64,000 nucleotides of DNA, from the NCBI GenBank assembly GCA_030063045.1, contig JAQSEB010000048.1, positions 806,001-870,000 on the forward strand. Direction: 5' to 3'. Source of the DNA: Pratylenchus scribneri. Its lineage: Eukaryota; Nematoda; Chromadorea; Rhabditida; Pratylenchidae. The notes under the pieces were generated by a model. The model saw nothing but the letters and a program-made list of their open reading frames with translations. It had not been told where the DNA came from and did no database searches. This document shows, in pieces, positions 27,501 through 40,900 of the stretch. The first letter of the stretch is position 1, and each line of letters opens with the position of its first letter. The translations under genes were made by a program, and so were the position numbers.

Positions 27501-30500
27501 GCTAGAAACAGTTTTTAGATACTAAGAAATAGTCTAAAATATTTTACTGAATTTAAAAATATTAATTTTGTGTAGCTCAGTGAAAAAATGAGTGATTGAA
27601 TTAATGAAGGTATTCGATTTTTCGGTCCAAAAAATATGTTTTTATTGGATTTTTAAAAAATTGTTAGGCTAGTAACAGTTTTTAGATACTAAGAAATAGT
27701 CTAAAATATTTTACTGAATTTAAAAATATTAATTTTGTGTAGCTCAGTGAAAAAATGAGTGATTGAATTAATGAAGGTATTCGATTTTTCGGTCCAAAAA
27801 ATATGTTTTTATTGGATTTTTAAAAAATTGTTAGGCTAGAAACAGTTTTTAGATACTAAGAAATAGTCTAAAATATTTTACTGAATTTAAAAATATTAAT
27901 TTTGTGTAGCTCAGTGAAAAAATGAGTGATTGAATTAATGAAGGTATTCGATTTTTCGGTCCAAAAAATATGTTTTTATTGGATTTTTAAAAAATTGTTA
28001 GGCTAGTAACAGTTTTTAGATACTAAGAAATAGTCTAAAATATTTTACTGAATTTAAAAATATTAATTTTGTGTAGCTCAGTGAAAAAATGAGTGATTGA
28101 ATTAATGAAGGTATTCGATTTTTCGGTCCAAAAAATATGTTTTTATTGGATTTTTAAAAAATTGTTAGGCTAGTAACAGTTTTTAGATACTAAGAAATAG
28201 TCTAAAATATTTTACTGAATTTAAAAATATTAATTTTGTGTAGCTCAGGGAAAAAATGAGTGATTGAATTAATGAAGGTATTCGATTTTTCGGTCCAAAA
28301 AATATATTTTTATTGGATTTTAAAAAAAATTGTTAGGCTATAAACAGTTTTTAGATACTAAGAAATAGTCTAAAATATTTTACTGAATTTAAAAATATTA
28401 ATTTTGGGTAGCTCAGTGAAAAAATGAGTGATTGAATTAATGAAGGTATTCGATTTTTCGGTCCAAAAAATATATTTTTATTGGATTTTTAAAAAATTGT
28501 TAGGCTAGAAACAGTTTTTAGATACTAAGAAATAGTCTAAAATATTTTACTGAATTTAAAAATATTAATTTTGTGTAGCTCAGTGAAAAAATAAGTGAAT
28601 TATAGGGTAACTTATTCGATTTTTCGGTCCAAAAAATATATTTTTATTGGATTTTAAAAAAAATTGTTAGGCTAGTAACAGTTTTTAGATACTAAGAAAT
28701 AGTCTAAAATATTTTACTGAATTTAAAAATATTAATTTTGGGTAGCTCAGTGAAAAAATGAGTGATTGAATTAATGAAGGTATTCGATTTTTCGGTCCAA
28801 AAAATATGTTTTTATTGGATTTTTAAAAAATTGTTAGGCTAGAAACAGTTTTTAGATACTAAGAAATAGTCTAAAATATTTTACTGAATTTAAAAATATT
28901 AATTTTGTGTAGCTCAGTGAAAAAATGAGTGATTGAATTAATGAAGGTATTCGATTTTTCGGTCCAAAAAATATGTTTTTATTGGATTTTTAAAAAATTG
29001 TTAGGCTAGTAACAGTTTTTAGATACTAAGAAATAGTCTAAAATATTTTACTGAATTTAAAAATATTAATTTTGTGTAGCTCAGTGAAAAAATGAGTGAT
29101 TGAATTAATGAAGGTATTCGATTTTTCGGTCCAAAAAATATGTTTTTATTGGATTTTTAAAAAATTGTTAGGCTAGAAACAGTTTTTAGATACTAAGAAA
29201 TAGTCTAAAATATTTTACTGAATTTAAAAATATTAATTTTGTGTAGCTCAGTGAAAAAATGAGTGATTGAATTAATGAAGGTATTCGATTTTTCGGTCCA
29301 AAAAATATGTTTTTATTGGATTTTTAAAAAATTGTTAGGCTAGTAACAGTTTTTAGATACTAAGAAATAGTCTAAAATATTTTACTGAATTTAAAAATAT
29401 TAATTTTGTGTAGCTCAGTGAAAAAATGAGTGATTGAATTAATGAAGGTATTCGATTTTTCGGTCCAAAAAATATGTTTTTATTGGATTTTTAAAAAATT
29501 GTTAGGCTAGTAACAGTTTTTAGATACTAAGAAATAGTCTAAAATATTTTACTGAATTTAAAAATATTAATTTTGTGTAGCTCAGGGAAAAAATGAGTGA
29601 TTGAATTAATGAAGGTATTCGATTTTTCGGTCCAAAAAATATATTTTTATTGGATTTTTAAAAAATTGTTAGGCTAGAAACAGTTTTTAGATACTAAGAA
29701 ATAGTCTAAAATATTTTACTGAATTTAAAAATATTAATTTTGTGTAGCTCAGTGAAAAAATGAGTGATTGAATTAATGAAGGTATTCGATTTTTCGGTCC
29801 AAAAAATATATTTTTATTGGATTTTAAAAAAAATTGTTAGGCTAGAAACAGTTTTTAGATACTAAGAAATAGTCTAAAATATTTTACTGAATTTAAAAAT
29901 ATTAATTTTGTGTAGCTCAGTGAAAAAATGAGTGATTGAATTAATGAAGGTATTCGATTTTTCGGTCCAAAAAATATGTTTTTATTGGATTTTTAAAAAA
30001 TTGTTAGGCTAGAAACAGTTTTTAGATACTAAGAAATAGTCTAAAATATTTTACTGAATTTAAAAATATTAATTTTGTGTAGCTCAGTGAAAAAATGAGT
30101 GATTGAATTAATGAAGGTATTCGATTTTTCGGTCCAAAAAATATGTTTTTATTGGATTTTTAAAAAATTGTTAGGCTAGTAACAGTTTTTAGATACTAAG
30201 AAATAGTCTAAAATATTTTACTGAATTTAAAAATATTAATTTTGTGTAGCTCAGTGAAAAAATGAGTGATTGAATTAATGAAGGTATTCGATTTTTCGGT
30301 CCAAAAAATATGTTTTTATTGGATTTTTAAAAAATTGTTAGGCTAGTAACAGTTTTTAGATACTAAGAAATAGTCTAAAATATTTTACTGAATTTAAAAA
30401 TATTAATTTTGTGTAGCTCAGGGAAAAAATGAGTGATTGAATTAATGAAGGTATTCGATTTTTCGGTCCAAAAAATATATTTTTATTGGATTTTTAAAAA

Positions 30501-33500
30501 ATTGTTAGGCTAGAAACAGTTTTTAGATACTAAGAAATAGTCTAAAATATTTTACTGAATTTAAAAATATTAATTTTGTGTAGCTCAGTGAAAAAATGAG
30601 TGATTGAATTAATGAAGGTATTCGATTTTTCGGTCCAAAAAATATATTTTTATTGGATTTTAAAAAAAATTGTTAGGCTAGAAACAGTTTTTAGATACTA
30701 AGAAATAGTCTAAAATATTTTACTGAATTTAAAAATATTAATTTTGTGTAGCTCAGTGAAAAAATGAGTGATTGAATTAATGAAGGTATTCGATTTTTCG
30801 GTCCAAAAAATATGTTTTTATTGGATTTTTAAAAAATTGTTAGGCTAGAAACAGTTTTTAGATACTAAGAAATAGTCTAAAATATTTTACTGAATTTAAA
30901 AATATTAATTTTGTGTAGCTCAGTGAAAAAATGAGTGATTGAATTAATGAAGATATTCGATTTTTCGGTCCAAAAAATATATTTTTATTGGATTTTAAAA
31001 AAAATTGTTAGGCTAGAAACAGTTTTTAGATACTAAGAAATAGTCTAAAATATTTTACTGAATTTAAAAATATTAATTTTGGGTAGCTCAGTGAAAAAAT
31101 GAGTGATTGAATTAATGAAGGTATTCGATTTTTCGGTCCAAAAAATATATTTTTATTGGATTTTAAAAAAAATTGTTAGGCTAGAAACAGTTTTTAGATA
31201 CTAAGAAATAGTCTAAAATATTTTACTGAATTTAAAAATATTAATTTTGGGTAGCTCAGTGAAAAAATGAGTGATTGAATTAATGAAGGTATTCGATTTT
31301 TCGGTCCAAAAAATATATTTTTATTGGATTTTAAAAAAAATTGTTAGGCTAGAAACAGTTTTTAGATACTAAGAAATAGTCTAAATTTTACTGAATTTAA
31401 AAATATTAATTTTGAGTAGCTCAGTGAAAAAATGAGTGATTGAATTAATGAAGGTATTCGATTTTTCGGTCCAAAAAATATATTTTTATTGGATTTTTAA
31501 AAAATTGTTAGGCTAGAAACAGTTTTTAGATACTAAGAAATAGTCTAAATTTTACTGAATTTAAAAATATTAATTTTGGGTAGCTCAGTGAAAAAATGAG
31601 TGATTGAATTAATGAAGGTATTCGATTTTTCGGTCCAAAAAATATATTTTTATTGGATTTTTAAAAAATTGTTAGGCTAGAAACAGTTTTTAGATACTAA
31701 GAAATAGTCTAAATTTTACTGAATTTAAAAATATTAATTTTGAGTAGCTCAGTGAAAAAATGAGTGATTGAATTAATGAAGGTATTCGATTTTTCGGTCC
31801 AAAAAATATATTTTTATTGGATTTTTAAAAAATTGTTAGGCTAGAAACAGTTTTTAGATACTAAGAAATAGTCTAAAATATTTTACTGAATTTAAAAATA
31901 TTAATTTTGAGTAGCTCAGTGAAAAAATGAGTGATTGAATTAATGAAGGTATTCGATTTTTCGGTCCAAAAAATATATTTTTATTGGATTTTTAAAAAAT
32001 TGTTAGGCTAGAAACAGTTTTTAGATACTAAGAAATAGTCTAAAATATTTTACTGAATTTAAAAATATTAATTTTGAGTAGCTCAGTGAAAAAATGAGTG
32101 ATTGAATTAATGAAGGTATTCGATTTTTCGGTCCAAAAAATATATTTTTATTGGATTTTTAAAAAATTGTTAGGCTAGAAACAGTTTTTAGATACTGAGA
32201 AATAGTCTAAAATATTTTACTGAATTTAAAAATATTAATTTTGGGTAGCTCAGTGAAAAAATGAGTGATTGAATTAATGAAGGTATTCGATTTTTCGGTC
32301 AAAAAAATATATTTTTATTGGATTTAAAAAAAAATTGTTAGGCTAGAAACAGTTTTTAGATACTAAGAAATAGTCTAAAATATTTTACTGAATTTAAAAA
32401 TATTAATTTTGGGTAGCTCAGTGAAAAAATGAGTGATTGAATTAATGAAGGTATTCGATTTTTCGGTCCAAAAAATATATTTTTATTGGATTTTTAAAAA
32501 ATTGTTAGGCTAGAAACAGTTTTTAGATACTAAGAAATAGTCTAAATTTTACTGAATTTAAAAATATTAATTTTGAGTAGCTCAGTGAAAAAATGAGTGA
32601 TTGAATTAATGAAGGTATTCGATTTTTCGGTCCAAAAAATATATTTTTATTGGATTTTTAAAAAATTGTTAGGCTAGAAACAGTTTTTAGATACTAAGAA
32701 ATAGTCTAAATTTTACTGAATTTAAAAATATTAATTTTGAGTAGCTCAGTGAAAAAATGAGTGATTGAATTAATGAAGGTATTCGATTTTTCGGTCCAAA
32801 AAATATATTTTTATTGGATTTTTAAAAAATTGTTAGGCTAGAAACAGTTTTTAGATACTAAGAAATAGTCTAAAATATTTTACTGAATTTAAAAATATTA
32901 ATTTTGGGTAGCTCAGTGAAAAAATGAGTGATTGAATTAATGAAGGTATTCGATTTTTCGGTCCAAAAAATATATTTTTATTGGATTTTTAAAAAATTGT
33001 TAGGCTAGAAACAGTTTTTAGATACTAAGAAATAGTCTAAATTTTACTGAATTTAAAAATATTAATTTTGAGTAGCTCAGTGAAAAAATGAGTGATTGAA
33101 TTAATGAAGGTATTCGATTTTTCGGTCCAAAAAATATATTTTTATTGGATTTTTAAAAAATTGTTAGGCTAGAAACAGTTTTTAGATACTAAGAAATAGT
33201 CTAAAATATTTTACTGAATTTAAAAATATTAATTTTGAGTAGCTCAGTGAAAAAATGAGTGATTGAATTAATGAAGGTATTCGATTTTTCGGTCCAAAAA
33301 ATATATTTTTATTGGATTTTTAAAAAATTGTTAGGCTAGAAACAGTTTTTAGATACTGAGAAATAGTCTAAAATATTTTACTGAATTTAAAAATATTAAT
33401 TTTGGGTAGCTCAGTGAAAAAATGAGTGATTGAATTAATGAAGGTATTCGATTTTTCGGTCAAAAAAATATATTTTTATTGGATTTAAAAAAAAATTGTT

Positions 33501-33560
33501 AGGCTAGAAACAGTTTTTAGATACTAAGAAATAGTCTAAAATATTTTACTGAATTTAAAA
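24526..33560. repeat. Insert-free part of satellite 1 with short local repeats
   Basis: Monomers continue without the 749-bp element. Local multi-monomer duplications can be followed with rare variants. CTCAGGGAAA occurs at about 28,244, 29,581 and 30,417, which is 8 and 5 monomers apart. Monomers lacking four bases (AGTCTAAATTTTACTG) cluster from about 31,380 to 33,050. The variant GATACTGAGAAATAG at about 32,191 and 33,352 marks a seven-monomer duplication. No gene-like sequence is visible. Confidence 0.85.
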
Positions 33561-34918
33561 ATATTAATTTTGGGTAGCTCAGTGAAAAAATTAATGATTG
33601 AATTAATGAAGGTATTCGATTTTTCGGTCCAAAAAATATATTTTTATTGGATCTAAAAAAAAATTGTTAAGCTAGAAACAGTTTTTGGATACTAAGAAAT
33701 AGTCTAAAATATTTTACTGAATTTAAAAATATTAATTTTGGGTAGCTCAGTGAAAAAATTAATGATTGAATTAATGAAGGTATTCGATTTTTCGGTCAAA
33801 AAAATATATTTTTATTGGATTTAAAAAAAAATTGTTAGGCTAGAAACAGTTTTTAGATACTAAGAAATAGTCTAAAATATTTTAATGAATTTAAAAATAT
33901 TAATTTTGGGTAGCTCAGTGAAAAAATTAATGATTGAATTAATGAAGGTATTCGATTTTTCGGTCCAAAAAATATATTTTTATTGGATTTAAAAAAAAAT
34001 TGTTAGGCTAGAAACAGTTTTTAGATACTAAGAAATAGTCTAAAATATTTTACTGAATTTAAAAATATTAATTTTGGGTAGCTCAGTGAAAAAATTAATG
34101 ATTGAATTAATGAAGGTATTCGATTTTTCGGTCCAAAAAATATATTTTTATTGGATTTAAAAAAAAATTATTAGGCTATAAACAGTTTTTAGATACTAAG
34201 AAATAGTCTAAAATATTTTATAGGATTTAAAAATATTAATTTTGTGTAGCTCAGTTAAAAAAATGAGTGATTGAATTAATGAAGGTATTCGATTTTTCGG
34301 TCAAAAAAATACATTTTTATTGGATTTTAAAAAAAATTATTAGGCTAGAAACAGTTTTTAGATACTAAGAAATAGTCTAAAATATTTTATAGAATTTAAA
34401 AATATTAATTTTTTGTAGCTCAGTTAAAAAAATGAGTGATTGAATTAATGAAGGTATCGATTTTTCGGTCAAAAAAATACATTTTTATTGGATTTTAAAA
34501 AAAATTATTAGGCTAGAAACAGTTTTTAGATACTAAGAAATAGTCTAAAATATTTTACTGAATTTAAAAATATTAATTTTGTGTAGCTCAGTGAAAAAAT
34601 GAGTGATTGAATTAATGAAGGTATTCGATTTTTCGGTCAAAAAAATATATTTTTATTGGATTTTAAAAAAAAATTATTAGGCTATAAACAGTTTTTAGAT
34701 ACTAAGAAATAGTCTAAAATATTTTATAGAATTTAAAAATATTAATTTTGTGTAGCTCAGTTAAAAAAATTAGTGATTGAATTAATGAAGGTATTCGATT
34801 TTTCGGTCAAAAAAATACATTTTTATTGGATTTTAAAAAAAATTATTAAGCTAGAAACAGTTTTTAGATACTAAGAAATAGTCTAAAATATTTTACTGAA
34901 TTTAAAAATATTAATTTT
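33561..34918. repeat. Decayed right edge of satellite 1
   Basis: The last eight or so monomers differ far more from consensus than interior ones: TTAATGATTG in place of GAGTGATTG, CAGTTAAAAAAATG, TTATTAGGC, TATTTTATAGAATTT and ATACATTTTT. The array ends inside a monomer after AAATATTAATTTTT. Low homogeneity at an array edge is what unequal exchange predicts. Confidence 0.85.
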
Positions 34919-37900
34919 TAAGAATTATTTTTCTAAGTCTAAAAATTAATCTTATTTAGGTTACGGATGCCGCAAAATCATTTAGAATTATTTTTCTGAG
35001 TCTAAAGATTAATCATAATTAGGTTACGGATGCCGCAAAATCAATTATTTTTCTAAGTCTAAAAATTAATCTTAATTAGGTTAGCGGATGCCGCAAAATC
35101 ATTTATAATTATTTTTCTAAGTCTAAAGATTAATCTTAATTAGGTTAGCGGATGCCGCAAAATCATTTAGAATTATTTTTCTGAGTCAAAAAATTAATCT
35201 TAATTAGGTTCGCGGATGCCGCAAAATCATTAAGAATTATTTTTCTAAGTCTAAAAATTAATCTTAATTAGGTTAGCGGATGCCGCAAAATCATTTAGAA
35301 TTTTTTTATGAGTCTAAAAATTAATCTTAATTAGGTTAGCGGATGCCGCAAAATCATTTAGAATTTTTTTATGAGTCTAAAAATTAATCTTAATTAGGTG
35401 AGCGGCTGCCGCAAAATCATTTAGTATTATTTTTATGAGCCTAAAGATTAATCTTAATTAGTTTAGCGGATGCCGCAAAATCATTTAAAATTATTTTTCT
35501 AAGTCTAAAAATTAATCTTAATTAGGTTCGCGGATGCCGCAAAATCATTTAGAATTATTTTTCTAAGTCTAAAAATTAATCTTAATTAGGTTCGCGGATG
35601 CCGCAAAATCATTTAGAATTATTTTTCTGAGTCTAAAAATTTATCTTAATTAGGTTCGCGGATGCCGCAAAATCATTTAGAATTATTTTTCTGAGTCTAA
35701 AAATTAATTTTAATTTGTTTAGCGGATGCCGCAAAATCATTTAGAATTATTTTTATGAGTCTAAAAATTAATCTTAAATAGTTTATCGGATGGCGCAAAT
35801 TGACTAAGATATATTTTATGAGTCTAAAAATTAATCTTAATTAGTTTAGCGGATGACGCAAAATCATTTAGAATTATTTTTATGAGTCTAAAAATTAATC
35901 TTAAATAGTTTATCGGATGGCGCAAATTGACTAAGATATATTTTATGAGTCTAAAAATTAATCTTAATTAGTTTAGCGGATGACGCAAAATCATTTAGAA
36001 TTATTTTTATGAGTCCAAAAATTAATCTTAATTAGTTTAGCGGATGCCGCGAATTGACAAAGAATTATTTTTATGAGTCTAAAGATTAATCTTAATTAGT
36101 TTAGCGGATGCCGCAAAATCATTTAAAATTATTTTTCTAAGTCTAAAAATTAATCTTAATTAGGTTCGCGGATGCCGCAAAATCATTTAGAATTATTTTT
36201 CTAAGTCTAAAAATTAATCTTAATTAGGTTCGCGGATGCCGCAAAATCATTTAGAATTATTTTTCTGAGTCTAAAAATTAATCTTAATTAGGTTCGCGGA
36301 TGCCGCAAAATCATTTAGAATTATTTTTCTGAGTCTAAAAATTAATCTTAATTTGTTTAGCGGATGCCGCAAAATCATTTAGAATTATTTTTATGAGTCT
36401 AAAAATTAATCTTAATTAGGTTCGCGGATGCCGAAAATCATTTAGAATTTTTTTTCTAAGTCTAAAAATTAATCTTAATTAGGTTCGCGCAAAATCATTT
36501 AGAATTATATTTCTGAGTCTAAAAATTAATCTTAAATAGTTTAGCGGATGCCGCAAATTGACTAAGATATATTTTTATGAGTCTAAAAATTAATCTTAAA
36601 TAGTTTAGCGGATGCCGCAAATTGACTAAGATATATTTTTATGAGTCTAAAAATTAATCTTAAATAGTTTAGCGGATGCCGCAAATTGACTAAGATATAT
36701 TTTTATGAGTCTAAAAATTAATCTTAATTAGTTTATCGGATGGCGCAAATTGACTAAGATATATTTTATGAGTCTAAAAATTAATCTTAATTAGTTTAGC
36801 GGATGACGCAAAATCATTTAGAATTATTTTTATGAGTCCAAAAATTAATCTTAATTAGTTTAGCGGATGCCGCGAATTGACTAAGAATTATTTTTTTGAG
36901 TCTAAAGATTAATCTTAATTAGTTTAGCGAATGCCGCAAAATCATTTAGAATTATTTTTTTGAGTCTAAAAATTAATCTTAAATTGTTTAGCGGATGCCG
37001 CAAATTGACTAAGATATATTTTTATGAGTCTAAAAATTAATCTTAATTAGGTTAGCGGATGCCGCGAATTGACTAAGATATATTTTTCTAAGCCTAAAGA
37101 TTAATCTTAAATAGTTTAGCGGATGCCGCAAAATCATTAAGAATTATTTTTTTAAGTCTAAAAATTAATCTTAAATAGGTTAACGGATGCCGCAAAATCA
37201 TATAGAATTATTTTTATGAGTCTAAAAATTTATCTTAAATAGTTTAGCGGATGCCGCGAATTGACTAAGATATAATTTTCTAAGTCTATAAATTAATCTT
37301 AATTAGGTAAGCGGATGCCGCAAATTGACTAAGATATATTTTTCTAAGCCTAAAGATTAATCTTAAATAGGTTAGCGGATGCCGCAAAATCATTAAAAAT
37401 TATTTTTCTAAGTCTAAAGATTAATCTTAAATAGGTTAGCGGATGCCGCAAAATCATTAAAAATTATTTTTCTAAGTCTAAAGATTAATCTTAAATAGAT
37501 TAGCGGATGCCGCAAAATCATTAAGAATTATTTTTCTAAGTCTAAAAATTAATCTTATTTAGGTTAGCGGATGCCGCAAAATCATTAAGAATTATTTTTC
37601 TAAATCTAAAAATTAATCTTATTTAGGTTAGCGGATGCCGCAAAATCATTAAGAACTATTTTTCTAAATCTAAAAATTAATCTTATTTAGGTTAGCGGAT
37701 GCCGCAAAATCATTAAGAATTATTTTTCTGAGTCTAAAAATTAATCTTATTTAGGTTAGCGGATGCCGCAAAATGATTTAGAATTATTTTTCTAAGTCTA
37801 AAGATAAATCTTAAATAGTTTAGCGGATGCCGCAAAATCATTTAGAATTATTTTTCTGAGTCTAAAAATTAATCTTATTTAGGTTAGCGGATGCCGCAAA

Positions 37901-40900
37901 ATCATTTAGAATTATTTTTCTGAGTCTAAAAATTAATCTTATTTAGGTTAGCGGATGCCGCAAAATCATTAAGAATTATTTTTCTGAGTCTAAAAATTAA
38001 TCTTATTTAGGTTAGCGGATGCCGCAAAATCATTTAGAATTATTTTTCTATGTCTAAAGATTAATCTTAAATAGTTTAACGGATGCCGCAAAATCATTTA
38101 GAATTATTTTTCTGAGTCTAAAGATTAATCTTAAATAGTTTAGCGGATGCCGCAAAATCATTTAGAATTATTTTTCTGAGTCTAAAAATTAATCTTAATT
38201 AGGTTAGCGGATGCCGCAAAATCATTTAGAATTATTTTTCTGAGTCTAAAAATTAATCTAAAAAAGTTTAGCGGATGCCGCAAAATCATTAAGAATTATT
38301 TTTCTGAGTCTAAAAATTAATCTTAATTAGGTTAGAGGATGCCGCAAAATCATTTAGAATTATTTTTCTAAGTCTAAAGATTAATCTTAAATAGTTTAGC
38401 GGATGCCGCAAAATCATTTAGAATTATTTTTCTAAGTCTAAAAATTAATCTTAATTAGGTTCGCGGATGCCGCAAAATCATTTAGAATTATTTTTATGAG
38501 TCTAAAAATTAATCTTAATTAGGTTCGCGGATGCCGAAAATCATTTAGAATTTTTTTTCTAAGTCTAAAAATTAATCTTAATTAGGTTCGCGCAAAATCA
38601 TTTAGAATTATATTTCTGAGTCTAAAAATTAATCTTAAATAGTTTAGCGGATGCCGCAAAATCATTTAGAATTATTTTTCTGAGTCTAAAAATTAATCTT
38701 AATTTGTTTAGCGGATGCCGCAAAATCATTTAGAATTATTTTTCTGAGTCTAAAAATTAATCTTAATTTGTTTAGCGGATGCCGCAAAATCATTTAGAAT
38801 TATTTTTCTGAGTCTAAAAATTAATCTTAATTTGTTTAGCGGATGCCGCAAAATCATTTAGAATTATTTTTCTGAGTCTAAAAATTAATCTTAATTTGTT
38901 TAGCGGATGCCGCAAAATCATTTAGAATTATTTTTCTGAGTCTAAAAATTAATCTTAATTTGTTTAGCGGATGCCGCGAATTGACTAAGATATATTTTTC
39001 CGAGTCTAAAGATTAATCTTAATTTGTTTAGCGGATGCCGCGAATTGACTAAGATATATTTTTCTGAGTCTAAAGATTAATCTTAATTTGTTTAGCGGAT
39101 GCCGCAAAATCATTTAGAATTATTTTTATGAGTCCAAAAATTAATCTTAATTAGTTTAGCGGATGCCGCGAATTGACTAAGAATTATTTTTTTGAGTCTA
39201 AAGATTAATCTTAATTAGTTTAGCGAATGCCGCAAAATCATTTAGAATTATTTTTCTGAGTCTAAAAATTAATCTTATTTAGGTTAGCGGATGCCGCAAA
39301 ATCATTTAGAATTATTTTTCTGAGTCTAAAAATTAATCTTATTTAGGTTAGCGGATGCCGCAAAATCATTTAGAATTATTTTTCTGAGTCTAAAAATTAA
39401 TCTTATTTAGGTTAGCGGATGCCGCAAAATCATTTAGAATTATTTTTCTGAGTCTAAAAATTAATCTTAATTAGGTTAGCGGATGCCGCAAAATCATTAA
39501 GAATTATTTTTCTGAGTCTAAAAATTAATCTTAATTAGGTTAGCGGATGCCGCAAAATCATTTAGAATTATTTTTCTGAGTCTAAAAATTAATCTAAATT
39601 AGGTTAGCGGATGCCGCAAAATCATTTTAGAATTATTTTTCTGAGTCTAAAAATTAATCTTAATTAGGTTAGCGGATGCCGCAAAATCATTTAGAATTAT
39701 TTTTCTGAGTCTAAAAATTAATCTTATTTAGGTTAGCGGATGCCGCAAAATCATTTAGAATTATTTTTCTGAGTCTAAAAATTAATCTTAATTAGGTTAG
39801 CGGATGCCGCAAAATCATTTAGAATTATTTTTCTGAGTCTAAAAATTAATCTTAATTAGGTTAGCGGATGCCGCAAAATTCTGAGTCTAAAAATTAATCT
39901 TAATTAGGTTCACGGATGCCGCAAAATCATTTAGAATTATTTTTCTGAGTCTAAAAATTAATCTTATTTAGGTTAGCGGATGCCGCAAAATCATTTAGAA
40001 TTATTTTTCTGAGTCTAAAAATTAATCTTAATTAGGTTAGCGGATGCCGCAAAATCATTTAGAATTATTTTTCTGAGTCTAAAAATTAATCTTAATTTGT
40101 TTAGCGGATGCCGCAAAATCATTTAGAATTATTTTTCTGAGTCTAAAAATTAATCTTAATTTGTTTAGCGGATGCCGCAAAATCATTTAGAATTATTTTT
40201 CTGAGTCTAAAAATTAATCTTAATTTGTTTAGCGAATGCCGCGAATTGACTAAGATATATTTTTCCGAGTCTAAAAATTAATCTTAATTAGGTTAGCGGA
40301 TGCCGCGAATTGACTAAGATATATTTTTCTGAGTCTAAAAATTAATCTTAATTTGTTTAGCGGATGCCGCAAAATCATTTAGAATTATTTTTCTAAGTCT
40401 AAAAATTAATCTTAATTAGGTTAGCGGATGCCGCAAAATCATTTAGAATTATTTTTCTGAGTCTAAAAATTAATCTTAAATAGTTTAGCGGATGCCGCGA
40501 ATTGACTAAGATATATTTTTCCGAGTCTAAAGATTAATCTTAATTAGGTTAGCGGATGCCGCAAAATCATTTAGAATTATTTTTCTGAGTCTAAAAATTA
40601 ATCTTAAATAGGTTAGCGGATGCCGCAAAATCATTTAGAATTATTTTTCTGAGTCTAAAAATTAATCTTAATTAGGTTAGCGGATGCCGCAAAATCATTT
40701 AGAATTATTTTTCTGAGTCTAAAAATTAATCTTATTTATGTTAGCGGATGCCGCAAAATCATTAAGAATTATTTTTCTGAGTCTAAAAATTAATCTTAAT
40801 TAGGTTAGCGGATGCCGCAAAATCATTTAGAATTATTTTTCTGAGTCTAAAAATTAATCTTATTTATGTTAGCGGATGCCGCAAAATCATTAAGAATTAT

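Larger units (their letters stand above)
1..34918. repeat. Satellite 1: ~167-168 bp tandem array
   Basis: About 177 head-to-tail monomers (after subtracting seven inserts) each contain GGCTAGAAACAG, AGTCTAAAATATTTTACTG and TTCGATTTTTCGGTCC. Two monomer types alternate irregularly and differ in one short segment: type A has AAGTGAATTAGAGGGTAAC, type B has GAGTGATTGAATTAATGAAG. Lesser variants (GAGGG/TAGGG, GTGTAG/GGGTAG/GAGTAG, ATATATT/ATATGTT) mark subfamilies. The array is already running at base 1, so its left end is outside the window. No gene is credible in it. A monomer near 167 bp is in the size range common for nucleosome-phased and centromeric satellites, but a centromeric role is only inference. 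Confidence 0.97.
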
